Origin: Symsagittifera roscoffensis
Taxonomy: Eukaryota > Xenacoelomorpha > Acoela > Convolutidae
Length of the DNA: 64,000 bases
Assembly: GCF_963678635.1 (NCBI RefSeq)
Contig: NC_087071.1
Location: 34,016,548 to 34,080,547, forward strand
Direction of reading: 5' to 3'
How positions within the stretch are numbered: the stretch's first letter is position 1; every line of letters begins with the position of its first letter. Below are positions 44,001 to 54,871 of the stretch, in pieces. Under the pieces are notes generated by a model. The model had not been told where the DNA came from and made no database searches. It saw only the letters and a program-made list of their open reading frames with translations. The position numbers were made by a program, and so were the translations under genes.

Positions 44001-47000
44001 CCCCAAAAATGGGTCATTTTGGCTTTTCTTAGTTAATCAAAAAATACGCCTAAAATACCCAGTCGATCACAGAAAAAACTATATCAAAGTGAGCACCCTA
44101 CATAGCTCAACAAACTTTAAAGAGGTATATTCTCCAAAACATTGTTTAGGTTAATTTATTTTGTTTGATAGACAAAAAAGGTCGTTTTTGCTATATAAAA
44201 CACCAACTATTTATTTAAAAACAATTTTTGAACGGTTTGCAAAATTTTTTGGAGATTATAACATTCTTTAAGTTTGTTGGGCTACCTAAGGGGCTCAATT
44301 TGATTTAATTATCACAGTGATCGACTGGGTACTTTTTGCGTAATTTTGATTAACTAAGAAAAGCCAAAATGACCCATTTTTGGGGTAAAATTTTGGGCCC
44401 GAATTTTGCAACTCAAAATACACCATATTAAATCTGCTAAAATTTTAAGCAAGTTTTATCTTTATAAGTTTTCACCTAAATTTCAAGTTTAACGCGTTTT
44501 GTCAGGTTAATTTAAATCGGCACTGTACACAATTATCCTAAATCTTTTCATTCTTTCACAAATGTCACTAAAGAAAATGAAACCTAAAATGGTTGAGTTT
44601 TATACCACAGTGTTAGAAAATTGCTAAAACTGGTTAAATTTCCTTTGTTTCAATATTTTGAGGGGAACAAAAGAAGACAGTCCTAACAAAAACTGACGGC
44701 GAAATTACCTGTGCGGAATAAATTTTTTCGCCACACGGTAGCGTTGATTGGTCGTCGCTTCAAATAAAAAGTGACCAATTTCCACAGCGATATCGTTGGC
44801 TGAAACAAAAAGAAAAATAACAAGATTGACAGTATGCTAGGGTGAAGCCCTTAATGTCCCGGACTGCATTTTAAGGCAATTTAAAGAAAAATATTTGGAA
44901 AAATGAAAAAACAAACAAATTTTTTTTTTTTTCAATTTTCACTATTAATTTGGAACGCATTCATCCGCTGCGCTACTAAAAACGCAATATATTTTGCGGG
45001 ATTCATCCCACGTTTGTCAAATTTAAATTTTTCAAACCGCCAATTTTTTTAAGAAAAAAAAGATTATTTTTTTCTTTAAGCTCTTCGAAAGATTATGTAA
45101 AAAGTTATAAATTGTATAAAAAGTCAACAAACTGATCAGATTTAGTTACTAACTGGGGTTGATCTGTCATAGATAATTATCACCTTATGAAATAAAGATA
45201 CAGAGACCAGTTATCCGTACTCGGAAAAATTTGCTCATGTTAAAAACTGGAGTTTTAGGGCTAGATCAGCGCAAAATTAATGCTAATTCAGGGCTGGAAT
45301 AGCACTGTAATAACCCTAATAATTTCCAAATTTTCAGACTAGAGAGCATGATTGAAATCAGTAAGGTAATTCGAATAAAATAAGAGCGAGCAAAATTAAG
45401 TAGGGAAGGCGATTTCAAGATAAAATTTCTCTATAGATTTCAAACAGTCAGTTTCTCCACTGATTGAAAAAATGTCGACTTTTTTTTCTGTTAACTTATC
45501 TATTCTTTTTTGTGGAGAGTACAGTTTCCTAAACAGCTTAGTTTTCTATATAACAATTTTGAATTCGTTTACAAATACAAACCCTGAATGATAGCTGTCA
45601 ATTTTGACCGTTTTTCAAATTAATTTTTTAGAGAATGTTAAATATACCTCGCGTGAAAAAAGCATTAGTCTCAATGTCTTAACGTTCTTATTCGTCATAA
45701 AAAAATTCGATGTACCTTCAAAACTGAGTTATTTGCAATATTGGAGATCAAAAATGGTTGAAAATTTATTCAAGTAGAGGAGAAGTGAATAAACCTCGAG
45801 GGCAAAACATAATATCACAAAACTAAAAATTGATTACTAATTTCCGAAAAAAAATTTAAATGAAACTTAAAAAATCTAAGATTTTTTGACATGAATATTT
45901 ATTCGAGTATTTGGTATGAAAAACGATTTTCAAGATGTTAAATCAAAAGATCAGTCTTTTAATTATACACTTTGCATCAGAAAAATTCTACGATTCATGA
46001 TGAAAATAAAACCTAAATATGCTATTTATCCCCTAGATATCTTGAAAAGTTCACAAAAAAATTAGACAAAGCTGAATTTTCTCCTTTACCGTTCTTTTGC
46101 TGGTTTTGGCGAGTGTTGTAATGTAACTAAATACAAACAGTAAGATAAGATGCAAGAAACTTATTGTTCCGACTTTCGATACGAAAGTAACGGAATATTT
46201 GTGCTCGGGGTGGGTTTTTTTTTCTTCAGACAAATTTCGACTTTTTAACTAGCCATTTTTGACGTTTTTTTAAATTAAAAAGCTATAGTTGTCCTGCGTT
46301 CAAATATGAAAAGATATTTCACTTGTGATCATTTTTGGTAAAATTATGGGGGTTTAAAGATTGCCATTTTGGCCAATTTGGGACAATAAACGCGCGATAT
46401 ATTTCGCGCTATTAACGCGTAAGCGGAGAGTTAATCAGTCTTAAAATGATTCCAAATTGGTTGAACGAAGCTTATTTGCCATAATTGGTTTGTTACAAGG
46501 AACGAAATCTCTCTTTTTGTTTTTTATATGGCGTGTGGCTGGGATGATTTTCATAAAAAATTTCAAATTTCAGAAAAAAATTTCATTTTATTTTATTTCA
46601 TGTAATTTTTTAATGTCATTACTGCTGCTCCATAAACCTTAAAGGCAGTCGGAACATTCAGGGCTTCGCCTCGATACGAGCAGTCTTGTTAAATTTTACT
46701 GAAGTTTTCTAACACACCCAATATCAGTTACAATGCGCATACTTATGCAGTGAAAGGACAAACGATATTGAGTCAATTTGACTTGAAATGATTTCGCTGC
46801 TGGATTCATTACTTGGTGCCGATGTAACACAGGAACAATATATTTCGCTGCGAGCGAATGATTAACAAAAATGAGAATGGCAGTCTCGTTAATTGTTGCA
46901 TACTGCCCGAAAATTTAATTTTTCGTAGAAGTAGAAGTATCGAAGCTTTTGCATGAATAATTTTTTAAATTTTGTTCGCTAGAAAATCCAAATGGGTCTG

Positions 47001-47361
47001 AATGAAACAATGAATCGATCAGACACATTCCCTCCATTCTCCAAACGTTGGAGTTGAGCCCAAATGCGGGTAGAAACTTACTTTTAGCTGCAAATACGCA
47101 ATGAGCAGCAGTTATTATCCAAAACCTGTGAATAATTGCAGCTCCACAATAGTTTAGATTGTGTCTAAAAGTGAGTACGGCAAAAAATGGTCTCTCATGT
47201 GAGGCATTCCAACCATCCACCATTAAGAAATTCTGACTCCTCGCTGCAGTGGTTGATATTGAGTTTTCTTTTCCGCTAGCTTTAGGAAACAACCTCGCTG
47301 AATTTGTTTTGGGAAGCAATAACATTAAAAATAACAAGCCTAAGAAAAATTGAGGATTCAT
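41059..47361 (-). CDS. Serine protease homolog B (trypsin fold, active-site Ser replaced)
   Basis: Four exons give a 297-residue protein with matching phases: 47361-47082 (280 nt, GTAAGT donor), 44799-44709 (91 nt, TTTCAG acceptor), 42188-41869 (320 nt, TTCTAG acceptor, GTAATT donor) and 41261-41059 (203 nt). The N-terminus MNPQFFLGLLFLMLLLPKTN is a signal peptide, so it is probably secreted. Motifs: FLMVDGWNASHERPFFAVLT, NYCGAAII, ITAAHC (His kept), YRNDIALLK (Asp kept), LGSCGKG, and NICYFDDGNPLYLF where active enzymes have GDSGGPL. Ser is Asp, so it is predicted to be inactive. The C-terminus FYTWITVTMAIN fits S1 proteases. The exon 4 acceptor is purine-rich and weak. A mariner-like MITE and repeat R1 sit in introns 2 and 1. 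Role unknown; inactive homologs of this kind often act as cofactors or binding proteins. Confidence 0.8.
42865..42998. repeat. Short inverted repeat in intron 2 of homolog B
   Basis: CCAATCAAATGCCAGCAATT (42876-42895) and its inverted partner AATTGCTGACATTTGATTGA (42967-42986), extended by TTATTTGCACCC against GGTTATTT-type ends. Arms of about 35 bp around a loop of about 50 bp: a small foldback element. Confidence 0.65.
43829..44525. mobile_element. Tc1/mariner-like MITE with long inverted repeats and TA duplication
   Basis: 697 bp. The left arm starts CAGTGCTGATTTAAATTAAC and the right arm ends GTTAATTTAAATCGGCACTG. The arms extend about 240 bp and include CCAAAATTTTACCCCAAAAA, CTTTTCTTAGTTAATCAAAA and CCAGTCGATCACAG with their complements. 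TA flanks both sides (43827-43828, 44526-44527). Paralog A reads GTGCTGATACACAACC at 13816-13831, the uninterrupted site with a single TA. No transposase frame. Inserted in intron 2 of homolog B. Confidence 0.92.
46161..46687. repeat. Interspersed repeat R1, copy in intron 1 of homolog B
   Basis: Same family as 29207-29840. The first 100 bp are almost identical, from TTATTGTTC(C/A)GACTTTCGAT to the run after GGGGTGGG. It carries ACGCGCGATATATTTCGCGC and TATATGGCGTGTGGC and ends in CAGGGCTTCGCC...ATACGAGCAGTC. Noncoding. Confidence 0.75.
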
Positions 47362-48340
47362 CCGGAACAAAGTATTAAGTATCAAATGATCAAATGTTCG
47401 TCATCAAGAAACGCTTTCGAAATATGCCGTCAAAAGCTTAAAAGACTTGAATAGGTAGAAGTTATTTGATATCAAATAGTATCATAATAACTGTTAACTA
47501 TTTCGAACCATGGCCTTTATGCAAGTAAATATTCAAACACACATTAAACTTTGCATTTCATGATGTGAAATATTGCTCATTACCAGTTCAGTTGTATCAA
47601 AATGTCCGAAAAATGATTCGCATTCGGATTCGCATCTGAATGCGAATCCAATATCCGGATTCGCATTTTCAACCTACCACTACTGTTCTTTAGTATAGTT
47701 TTTCTAGAAAGCATGTTACATCAGTTGAATCTCGAAATGAGGGAACCAATTTTTAAAATTCAAATCAAGCTTGCAGGACGAGGTCCTCGGCTCATGATTC
47801 GACCGAAACGGTTAACGGTGCCATTTTTTAGCCGAAAAATAGCAAAGTCGAGCAAACACTAATGTCTGGCAATTTACAGATGGGACGTGCTGGATTTATA
47901 CTTCAAACCCTGGAAGTGTATCTGAAAATTCTCAAGTTCAAGTATTGCTCTCATACAAAAACTTCAAACTATTTTGGGGGAACTGTTTTAAGAACTGAAG
48001 ATTGACACGTTTTTTTAAATGAAATTCAGGTAATCAAATTGAGAACACTGTCATTTTCTCTGCCAGTATTTCATGTTTTCTTAGTATTTCATAGTTTTTG
48101 CAAACTGATACCAAATAGGATAAATCTGAAATTTTAACTACAACAAATGGCTACAATAAAGCTTTTGCGACATTCTCCTGTGGTTTTTAAAATGCCAATA
48201 AAAACGAATACAAAGTATTTGATCTGACAATATAGTCATACAAATCCCTGATTTGATTTTCTTGTAGGCTTTTGGAAACTAAGACGTTTTATCCGCGAGA
48301 TACAGGAACAAAATGCGAGTTTTTCAGCTCTTCACCGACA
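47362..48340. other. 5' flank of homolog B, homologous to 15109-16003 and 21584-21800
   Basis: No gene. It aligns with the flank of homolog A on both sides of the BEL insertion, giving the uninterrupted version of that locus near 48.0 kb. It contains the perfect 10-bp palindrome GGATTCGCAT-CTGA-ATGCGAATCC at 47626-47649 followed by another GGATTCGCATTTTC. No TATA box identified. Confidence 0.6.
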
Positions 48341-48359
48341 ACAGCGGCTTTGCTTCAGA

Positions 48360-48960
48360 TTACCCGGGTCGAGGTGCTCACTTTTGGTTCAGTTTTGACT
48401 TTCTCGACCAAAAAAATGTGCTCGACTGACCTGGACTCAAGCAAGGTATGCTTCGAACATCTCCACCAAAAAAATAGCTCGACTTTGCTCGACCCAAGCG
48501 AGATATGTTTTGATCGTCTCAACCAATTTCGGGTATGTTTCTATTTTCAATTTAATAAGAGTTATCCAAAAATGAACTATTTACTTTAGGCTTTTCTGTG
48601 TAATATCTCAGGTGTTTTTTTTTCAACATTTCAGTGTTATTTGCTCTTTAATTCTTTTGTAAAGATGAACTACTTTTAAAAATTTTATGGTTGCTTTAGT
48701 TTTCAATTTGATTCGAGAATGTCACAAAAATTAGTGGATATTTGAAAGAACTTCTCGTTTTTGACGTCGTGTTAACGCGGTACGATCGGCATGTTTCGAC
48801 CGTGTTCGACTAAATTTCGGCTTGTTTTGACCGTACTCGTAGTATACTAAGACTGTCCTCGCGGTATTTTTTGAGTTTGGGTTTTCGACTCAAACTTCTG
48901 TTTGACTCAAACTTCATTTTTTTGGTCGATCACTGAAATGGGCCCGACATTGAAATTCAA
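48360..48960. repeat. Degenerate TTCGACC minisatellite, block 1
   Basis: Motifs such as TTTCTCGACCAAAAAAATGT, GCTCGACTGACCTGGACTCA, GTTTCGACCGTGTTCGACTA and TTTTCGACTCAAACTTCTG recur at irregular spacings of about 30-40 bp at 48360-48540 and 48780-48930. Similar blocks occur at 52010-52420 and 54530-54870. Confidence 0.7.
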
Positions 48961-49439
48961 AACACGGTCTATGCAGTTTTTGTATCACCTCGGCCTATGC
49001 AGTTTTTTGGCTGTTTTCCTGGTCTGGGCAATGATACTTCGATCTCAAGCAACGAGCATTAATCATGTTGGTTTTCCAAGATCCGACCTTTCCCTTGATA
49101 GATGGAGATGTAACCCGCACTAAAGTTTCATGGCTAATAAACAAACTTAATGGATTAAGTTGGCAAAAACATCAATTAAAATAATCGCTTTTCATGAAAC
49201 ATTCAACCATGAAATTGGATATTTAGTGGATTTCTATTCGATTATTCTCAATCTTAGAAAAATCTATTCTAATCCAATATAAATGAGTAAAACCCATTTT
49301 TAAAATCAATAAAATCGATTTTTTTGTTCAATAAAATCATGAAAATCTAATGTTTTTTGTAGATTTGAAAAGATTACCGTTTTTTCAACGTTCTGCAAAA
49401 CTAGAAACCGAACGAACATGTTCATCTCAGTTTAAAACA

Positions 49440-50222
49440 CCCCCCCCCCCCCTCAAGGATTGACATCCACCCCTACTTTCACACATCGTAAATGTTGGAG
49501 GCGGTGGCCTAAACAAAGAGGAGTGTTGCAGGTAACTACCCCCCACAGACACGCTTTTTTATACACCAAGTGGGGGGAGTGAGTTACCTGGCGGATGGGT
49601 GGTGGTAAAAAAGTTAGGGTGATGAAGAGGAAAAGAGGGACCTAATTTTGATAAGGGAAAAATGAAAAATTGGATAAGGGTGTGAATAAATGTCAGCATA
49701 AGTTGCAAAATTTAAAAAATGTCGAGAAAAAGTTGTGATAGGAAAAAACTGATGAAAATTTTCTTAAGTACAGTCAGGGACGGATCTAAGATTTTTCAAA
49801 AGAGAGAGGGGTAGGGGGAATTTGAAAAGTTGACGAAAAACATGTCGAGGTTTTTTCAGGTGGACCAAAAATATTTTCCGAGCTCTCCTAAAGCAATAAA
49901 AAGATCCAAAGCACTATAACGACCCGGTCACAAGAGGTTTTGAAAAAAAAACAGGCAAAAAAGACGTTTTTAGGCACTTTTTGGAGAGTTTTGACAACCA
50001 AATTGCGTTTTTTTTGGAGCGCACTCCCTCAGAATTAGTTTATAATGGAGCAAAAGGCGCTTTACACAACTTTTAGCGGCAGCCAGCAACAAGTGGATTT
50101 CTTAAGATGCTCCAAATGCTCCTTCGGGTAGTCAGGTGATCGAATCACTGAGGGTGGGGGAGGAAGGAGAAGAGGAACCGCCCCACTATCCTCTCCCCCT
50201 TCTAAGTCCGCTACTTGGCAGA
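49440..50222. repeat. hAT-like MITE remnants and a C/G hairpin
   Basis: A poly-C end with AAGGATTGACATCCACCCCT (49452-49471) resembles one MITE end. A hairpin, CAGGTAACTACCCCCCAC (49529-49546) against GTGGGGGGAGTGAGTTACCTG (49571-49591), follows. A longer copy starts CAGGGACGGATCTAAGATTT (49784) and contains AAAACAGGCAAAAAAGACGT and GACAACCAAATTGCGTTTTT, ending near 50215 in TAAGTCCGCTACTTG. No clean target duplication was found. Confidence 0.55.
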
Positions 50223-51286
50223 GTGCATCTCATTTTTGAGTTTTTCTGATTGCAGCAATAGGTAAGCCAACAAGCAACACTCAGTTTTTGAAAACACTGT
50301 GGTGTATTTGAACTTCAGACAATTTTTAGAAAGAAAATCATATTTCATTACAATTGAATAAAATAAATTTTATTGACTAAACGTTTTCAAAATCATTTTA
50401 AATCGAGTATAATTGATTGTTTTTGAATTTCATCAAAACAAACACTGAAAATTCAATATAATCGACTATCATCCTTGCAATTCCAGTGCGAAAAACACTT
50501 CACCACGGCTCATGTAAGTGGAACAGTCATGTGATTTCATGTTTCATTTGACCACTTTTTATTTAGGCAGATTTTACGAGTATAACTCAGCTCAAGGTAA
50601 ACTTAGCCTTAGCTAATTCCCCCCTATGGTTGATTAATTTAGATTGTTATTGAAAATCTAACTAGTTTGTAATCTAGATTCCAATATCTGCAGCCAATCA
50701 CTATTAGTTTTTTTGAGTGTTACATTCAGACAACCTTCAAGGTGAAAGATAAGATCAAATTTAGAGCAGCTGGTATTCAATCTAGTAATATCATAGATAT
50801 TACACCTCACATAGTTTTCTTTCTACAATTTGGTACGTACACATCGTTTCTGCCGGTGTGGCACCTCAATTTTGTCATACGGATATAGGTTTGACGTAAT
50901 TAAAAACCTTTTAGCATAGGGAACAACAAACGCAAGATTTGAGATAATTTCAAATATATAAAAAAAACAAGTTACTTAAAAAACCTCTCATAAAAGCATT
51001 AAAAAATCAGATACACAAAAAAACTGACCAAATAAAAACTTTTAAGCGGCTGTCTAAATCATATTCACGAAAAAAACTAAAATAATTCAAACAGAAAAGA
51101 TTGGTTATCACTCCTTTAATGATACCTATAAAAAATTTAATCATAAGTTTTCCGTATATGGAAAATTTAAGACAAATCTTTTTTTCTAAATGAAACTTCT
51201 CTAAAGAAAACCTTTAAATTTGGTTTTAGATAAGTTTGAAGAAATAAATGCCAGTTTGCCGATGTAATCCTGGTGTGCCTCAAATC
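50223..51286. other. Intergenic, homologous to the repeats at 22.1-23.5 kb
   Basis: 50500-50900 is the third copy of the 22.1/22.9 kb repeat. 51250-51284 (GCCGATGTAATCCTGGTGTG) parallels 23525-23560, keeping the order of unit 1. No gene. Confidence 0.6.
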
Positions 51287-51313
51287 AGAGAGAGAGAGAG
51301 AGAGAGAGAGAAA
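51287..51313. repeat. (AG)n microsatellite
   Basis: About 13 AG dinucleotides in a row. Confidence 0.95.
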
Positions 51314-51530
51314 ACACTTTATTGTGGAATCAACTTTTGCAGTTACAAAATTGATTGTGGATAGAACAAGTGTACATTATTATTAAATATATGAAAAAAA
51401 ACGTTTCACTTGAATGCATGATAATAAGCTTGTTGTAGTTTTTCCGATTGTTAAATTGTAAAATCAAGTTTTTTTTATACAAACAATACCAAAATTGCTA
51501 TGTCAACTTTATGCTCAAGAAATGAAATTC

Positions 51531-51735
51531 CACCAAGAAAAATTTGACCTTGCAGCAATATGAAAACGTGAAAGAGTTGTTAGATACAGTTGAGCCTATC
51601 TATAAGAACTGAAGTTATACGGAAATTGATTGTCAGAGAAAGGCTCCAGTTACTTACAACGAACAAAACTACTCAGTCAATAAGTTTTTTTTTTGCAGTG
51701 AGTGGGAAAACAATTAGATCGAAACAACAAAGAAC
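51531..51735 (+). pseudogene. 3' end of a second sulfotransferase-like gene
   Basis: AATTTGACCTTGCAGCAATA, GAAAACGTGAAAGAGTTGTT, ACAGTTGAGCCTATCTATAA and the 3' flank (GAACAAAACTA, TTTTTTGCAGTGAGTGGGAA, CAATTAGATC) match 30648-30825 of the sulfotransferase-like gene. The frame ends at an early TGA (about 51608) compared with that gene. Only the last 30 or so codons and the 3' flank remain; the rest is not found upstream. It places the sulfotransferase-like locus in unit 2 of the segmental duplication. Confidence 0.8.
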
Positions 51736-54280
51736 AAAGAAAAATTTTCAAAAATAAATTTTTGGGTTATAAAAGTGCAGCTGTGAAACCTGCTGATAGT
51801 TTTTTCGCATAATAAGTCGTCCATCTTGCAAAATGTCAAGAATCCCAACGTACAATTAAGTAATCTAAGTGCTCGCTCTTTACTACATTTGCGTCTTCGA
51901 AGGAGCACCTTCTTCGTCACTGAAAAAAAAAAAAACGTTTTATGAAACTAGTTTCAAATTCAAATCAAGAGGAAACAGGGTTCAATTATGTACCCAGTTG
52001 ACGTCCGTCTAGTTCGAGTCATGTTCTGGCCGATATGACTAAATATGGCTTTGTTTCGACCGAGTTCATCCAAACTGGCTGTGTTGGCCAAATCGGCCGA
52101 AGTAAACATGCGCTTGGTTGTATTCGATACAAGCGTGCTGTGTTTCGACCAATTTGACTCAAACTGGCTAAGTTTCGACCATAAGGACAGAAAGAAACAC
52201 TTGTTTGACTCAAGCGTGCTAATTTTTGACCAAATTGACTCCAGCTGGCTTTGTTTTGACCAATGCAACCAAAAAAAATGGGTTCGATAGTGTTTGCAAC
52301 AAACTGAATATAACTTGACCGACTCTGCCAAAAGAAAAACGAGTTTGTTTGTTTTCGACCCAAGTGTGCTATGATGCGACTGACTCAAAGCAAATTAGCT
52401 ATGCTTCGGTCAATCACATTTTCCTAAGTCTGTATTATTTATGCAATGACAAAAGACGCCTCTAAGTTGTTCTATACAAACTAGTAAAATAAACTGAGCA
52501 TCATTGTTCTGACAATATTCAAATATAACTTTGAAGTCGTCAGAAGTTGTTAATTGGGTGTGTGAAAAATCTGATAGTTTTTTAGCATTGAAACTATTTT
52601 CACTACGGAGCAAACTGTGCACTGGATAGGCGCGCAGTTTGGTGTTTAAATTTCAGTGGAAATCAGAGAAGGGTCTTTAAATATGTCCAAAATGTCAGTG
52701 GATTCAACTCACAACAATTCTGAGGATTCCGAAAGTAAAAACACTTGTAAAGTAAAAATTTTGTAGGTATATATTTTTTTCACGGATTCAGCAACAAGCA
52801 AGTATAACGAGTTGTTCTGAATTTTACATCTGTCAGGTGATTCCGCAAATTTTAACTGGATTTTTCAAATGGATATACTCCTTTGTGGTTTGAGATAAAC
52901 AACCAAGAGAGCTGCTTCGTCGAGGACAATTATTTGGGAAACAAAATTTAAAATCGAATAAGCAAATAGATAAATTGGATTTAGAGAGTTTTGGTTGTGG
53001 TTTGATAATATGCATGTGATTGAAGTTTGAAATTTTCACTAACTATTCCGTTACTCTCTGAAATCTTACCTACTTATCTTGCTTTATCAGTTTATGAGGT
53101 TGTCATTTCGAAGTGTCTTTGACCTAATCTCTAAATTCTTATCTCACAATTCGATTAAAGTTTGGATTTAAGTGTTTTTAAGACAAACAATTGGGAAACA
53201 CATCATAATATCGAACATGCAAAAATCATCATTTGGGATAAGCGAGTTTTGCTTGTGGTTTGGTAAAATGTATGTGAAAAAAAATTAAAAGTCGTGATGT
53301 AATTTTTCCGTTATTTTCTGAAAGTTTACTTACTAATGTTGTATTATCAGCTTATAAGATAAAGCTATTATTGCATTATCAGCTCAATTTGTTTTCCTTG
53401 TTTCAGTATTTTAGGTTAGTGAGATGTTTGTTCTTTCGAAATTCATTTTTTCAGTGTCTGAAGTCTTACACTGGAGCTTTATAGCTGGATTGAACTGTTG
53501 TCAGTAATTGAGAATGAGTTACTGGCAGTGATTGAAAAGGAATGAACCTCCATTGAGCTGTTGTCTTCAAAAGAGATTTAATTAGGCAGCAATTAAGATT
53601 AAACTGTTGGCAATCAAGCGATTGAACTGTTATAAAGTCAAAATGTTGACCCATCAAAAAAAAACAGATTTAAGGTTAAAATAGTATATAACTAAATAAG
53701 CTATTAAATTCCCAAAAACGTGGATTCCGCTTAAAGATTGCGGAATCCGTTTACAGTTGCGGATTCGGCGAGAGCATGATTCTAAAATACACTTATAATA
53801 TGATTTGTGTGTTGATTTTGCAAAATGTAACGGTTTTCACAATTTTTGTTGCGTATTCCGCAAAATAGGTCGGAGCGATTTTGAACAATAAAGTTATTTA
53901 AATATTTGTAATTGGAAATCAAAACAGCAGAAAAGAGATCGCTCACCGTTCCTTAATTGCAGAGTTTGGCCTCGTTAACTTCGGCAGGTGTTTTTATTGA
54001 CATACCATATCTTCTCTGACTTTTACCCAAGTTCATGTATATAATTTCCTTGCGTACGATATGTTGCAAAACGGTGTTCGACTTTGTGTCAGGCTAAGAT
54101 GTGCAATAAGGTTACGACCAAGTTTTCGACTACGTTTCGAAATTGTGTTCGACCGAAGGGAGTGTTTTTGACTAGGGATGCTAGATCGAACAACATCTCA
54201 CCCTCAACCCGGGTGCCAGTTTGGCTTGTTCTAGGGTGAAACGTAGACAGAACTGCTTGTCATCTCATGTTGTTTTTACA
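51736..54280. repeat. Older, diverged copy of the 54.28-56.45 kb segment
   Basis: Blocks align in order with the next segment. Examples are CTCGCTCTTTACTACATTTG with CCCGCTCTTTAATACAGTTC; CAGCAACAAGCAAGTATAAC with CCGCAACAAGCGAGTATAAC (55150); CAGTGATTGAAAAGGAATGA with CAGTGATTGAAATTGAATTA (55942); and GAGTTTGGCCTCGTTAACTT with CAGTTTGGCCTCGTAATGAT (56323). No gene is recognised. Short frames at 51960-52622 follow the TTCGACC minisatellite. Confidence 0.75.
52010..52420. repeat. Degenerate TTCGACC minisatellite, block 2
   Basis: GTTTCGACCGAGTTCATCCA, GTTTCGACCAATTTGACTCA, AACTGGCTAAGTTTCGACCA, TTTTTGACCAAATTGACTCC and GTTTTGACCAATGCAACC repeat with a loose period of about 33-40 bp: gene-like word order (tcgacc, gactcaa, ctggcta), but each unit is diverged. 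The repeat creates open frames on both strands (52019-52388), which I take as artefacts. Confidence 0.8.
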
Positions 54281-54529
54281 AGGAACAAAACTTTTCGGTC
54301 AATTTGTTTTTTTGCAATGAAAGTTAAAATAAATAGATCACGATAAAAAAATCGTTTTTTAAAATAAAATGCAGCCTTAAAACCTGGTGATCGTTTTTTT
54401 CCTGTTTCATAGCGGCCATATTGCAAAATGGCAAAAACTCATTGTACAATTGAAAATTCTAAAGTGCCCGCTCTTTAATACAGTTCAGTCTGAGATTTAA
54501 AAAAAAACAGTTTGTGCTATGTTTCCTGT

Positions 54530-54871
54530 GTGCTATGTTTCGATCAACTTGACTCAAACTGGTTATGTTTCGACCTTCACGACAGAATGAAACATGTGTT
54601 CTACTGTGTTCGACCCAAACGTGCTACACAGGCGACTTGAACCCAACTGATTTTGTTTCGACCGAATCAACCGAATTAAAAAAGTACCCGTTTTTCTTAA
54701 TCATGCAGGCTATGTTTGACCCAATTCAGCTCAAACTGGCTAAGGTTCGAAAGTAGTTTGAATGTAATTTGACCAACTTCAACAAAAAAAAACAATTTTG
54801 ACTGTTTTCGACCCATGTGAGTTCCAAGTGTGCTATGCTTCGGCCGACTCGAAGTAGATTGGCTTTGCTTC
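54530..54871. repeat. Degenerate TTCGACC minisatellite, block 3
   Basis: Same motif set: TGTTTCGATCAACTTGACTC, AAACTGGTTATGTTTCGACC, GTTTCGACCGAATCAACC and GCTTCGAGC. It ends exactly where the 2.89-kb tandem duplication begins. Confidence 0.75.

Noticed and set aside
52019-52388. Overlapping minus-strand frames of 114 and 142 codons with repeated GRN-type words
   Set aside because: They follow the degenerate minisatellite; both strands are open for the same reason.
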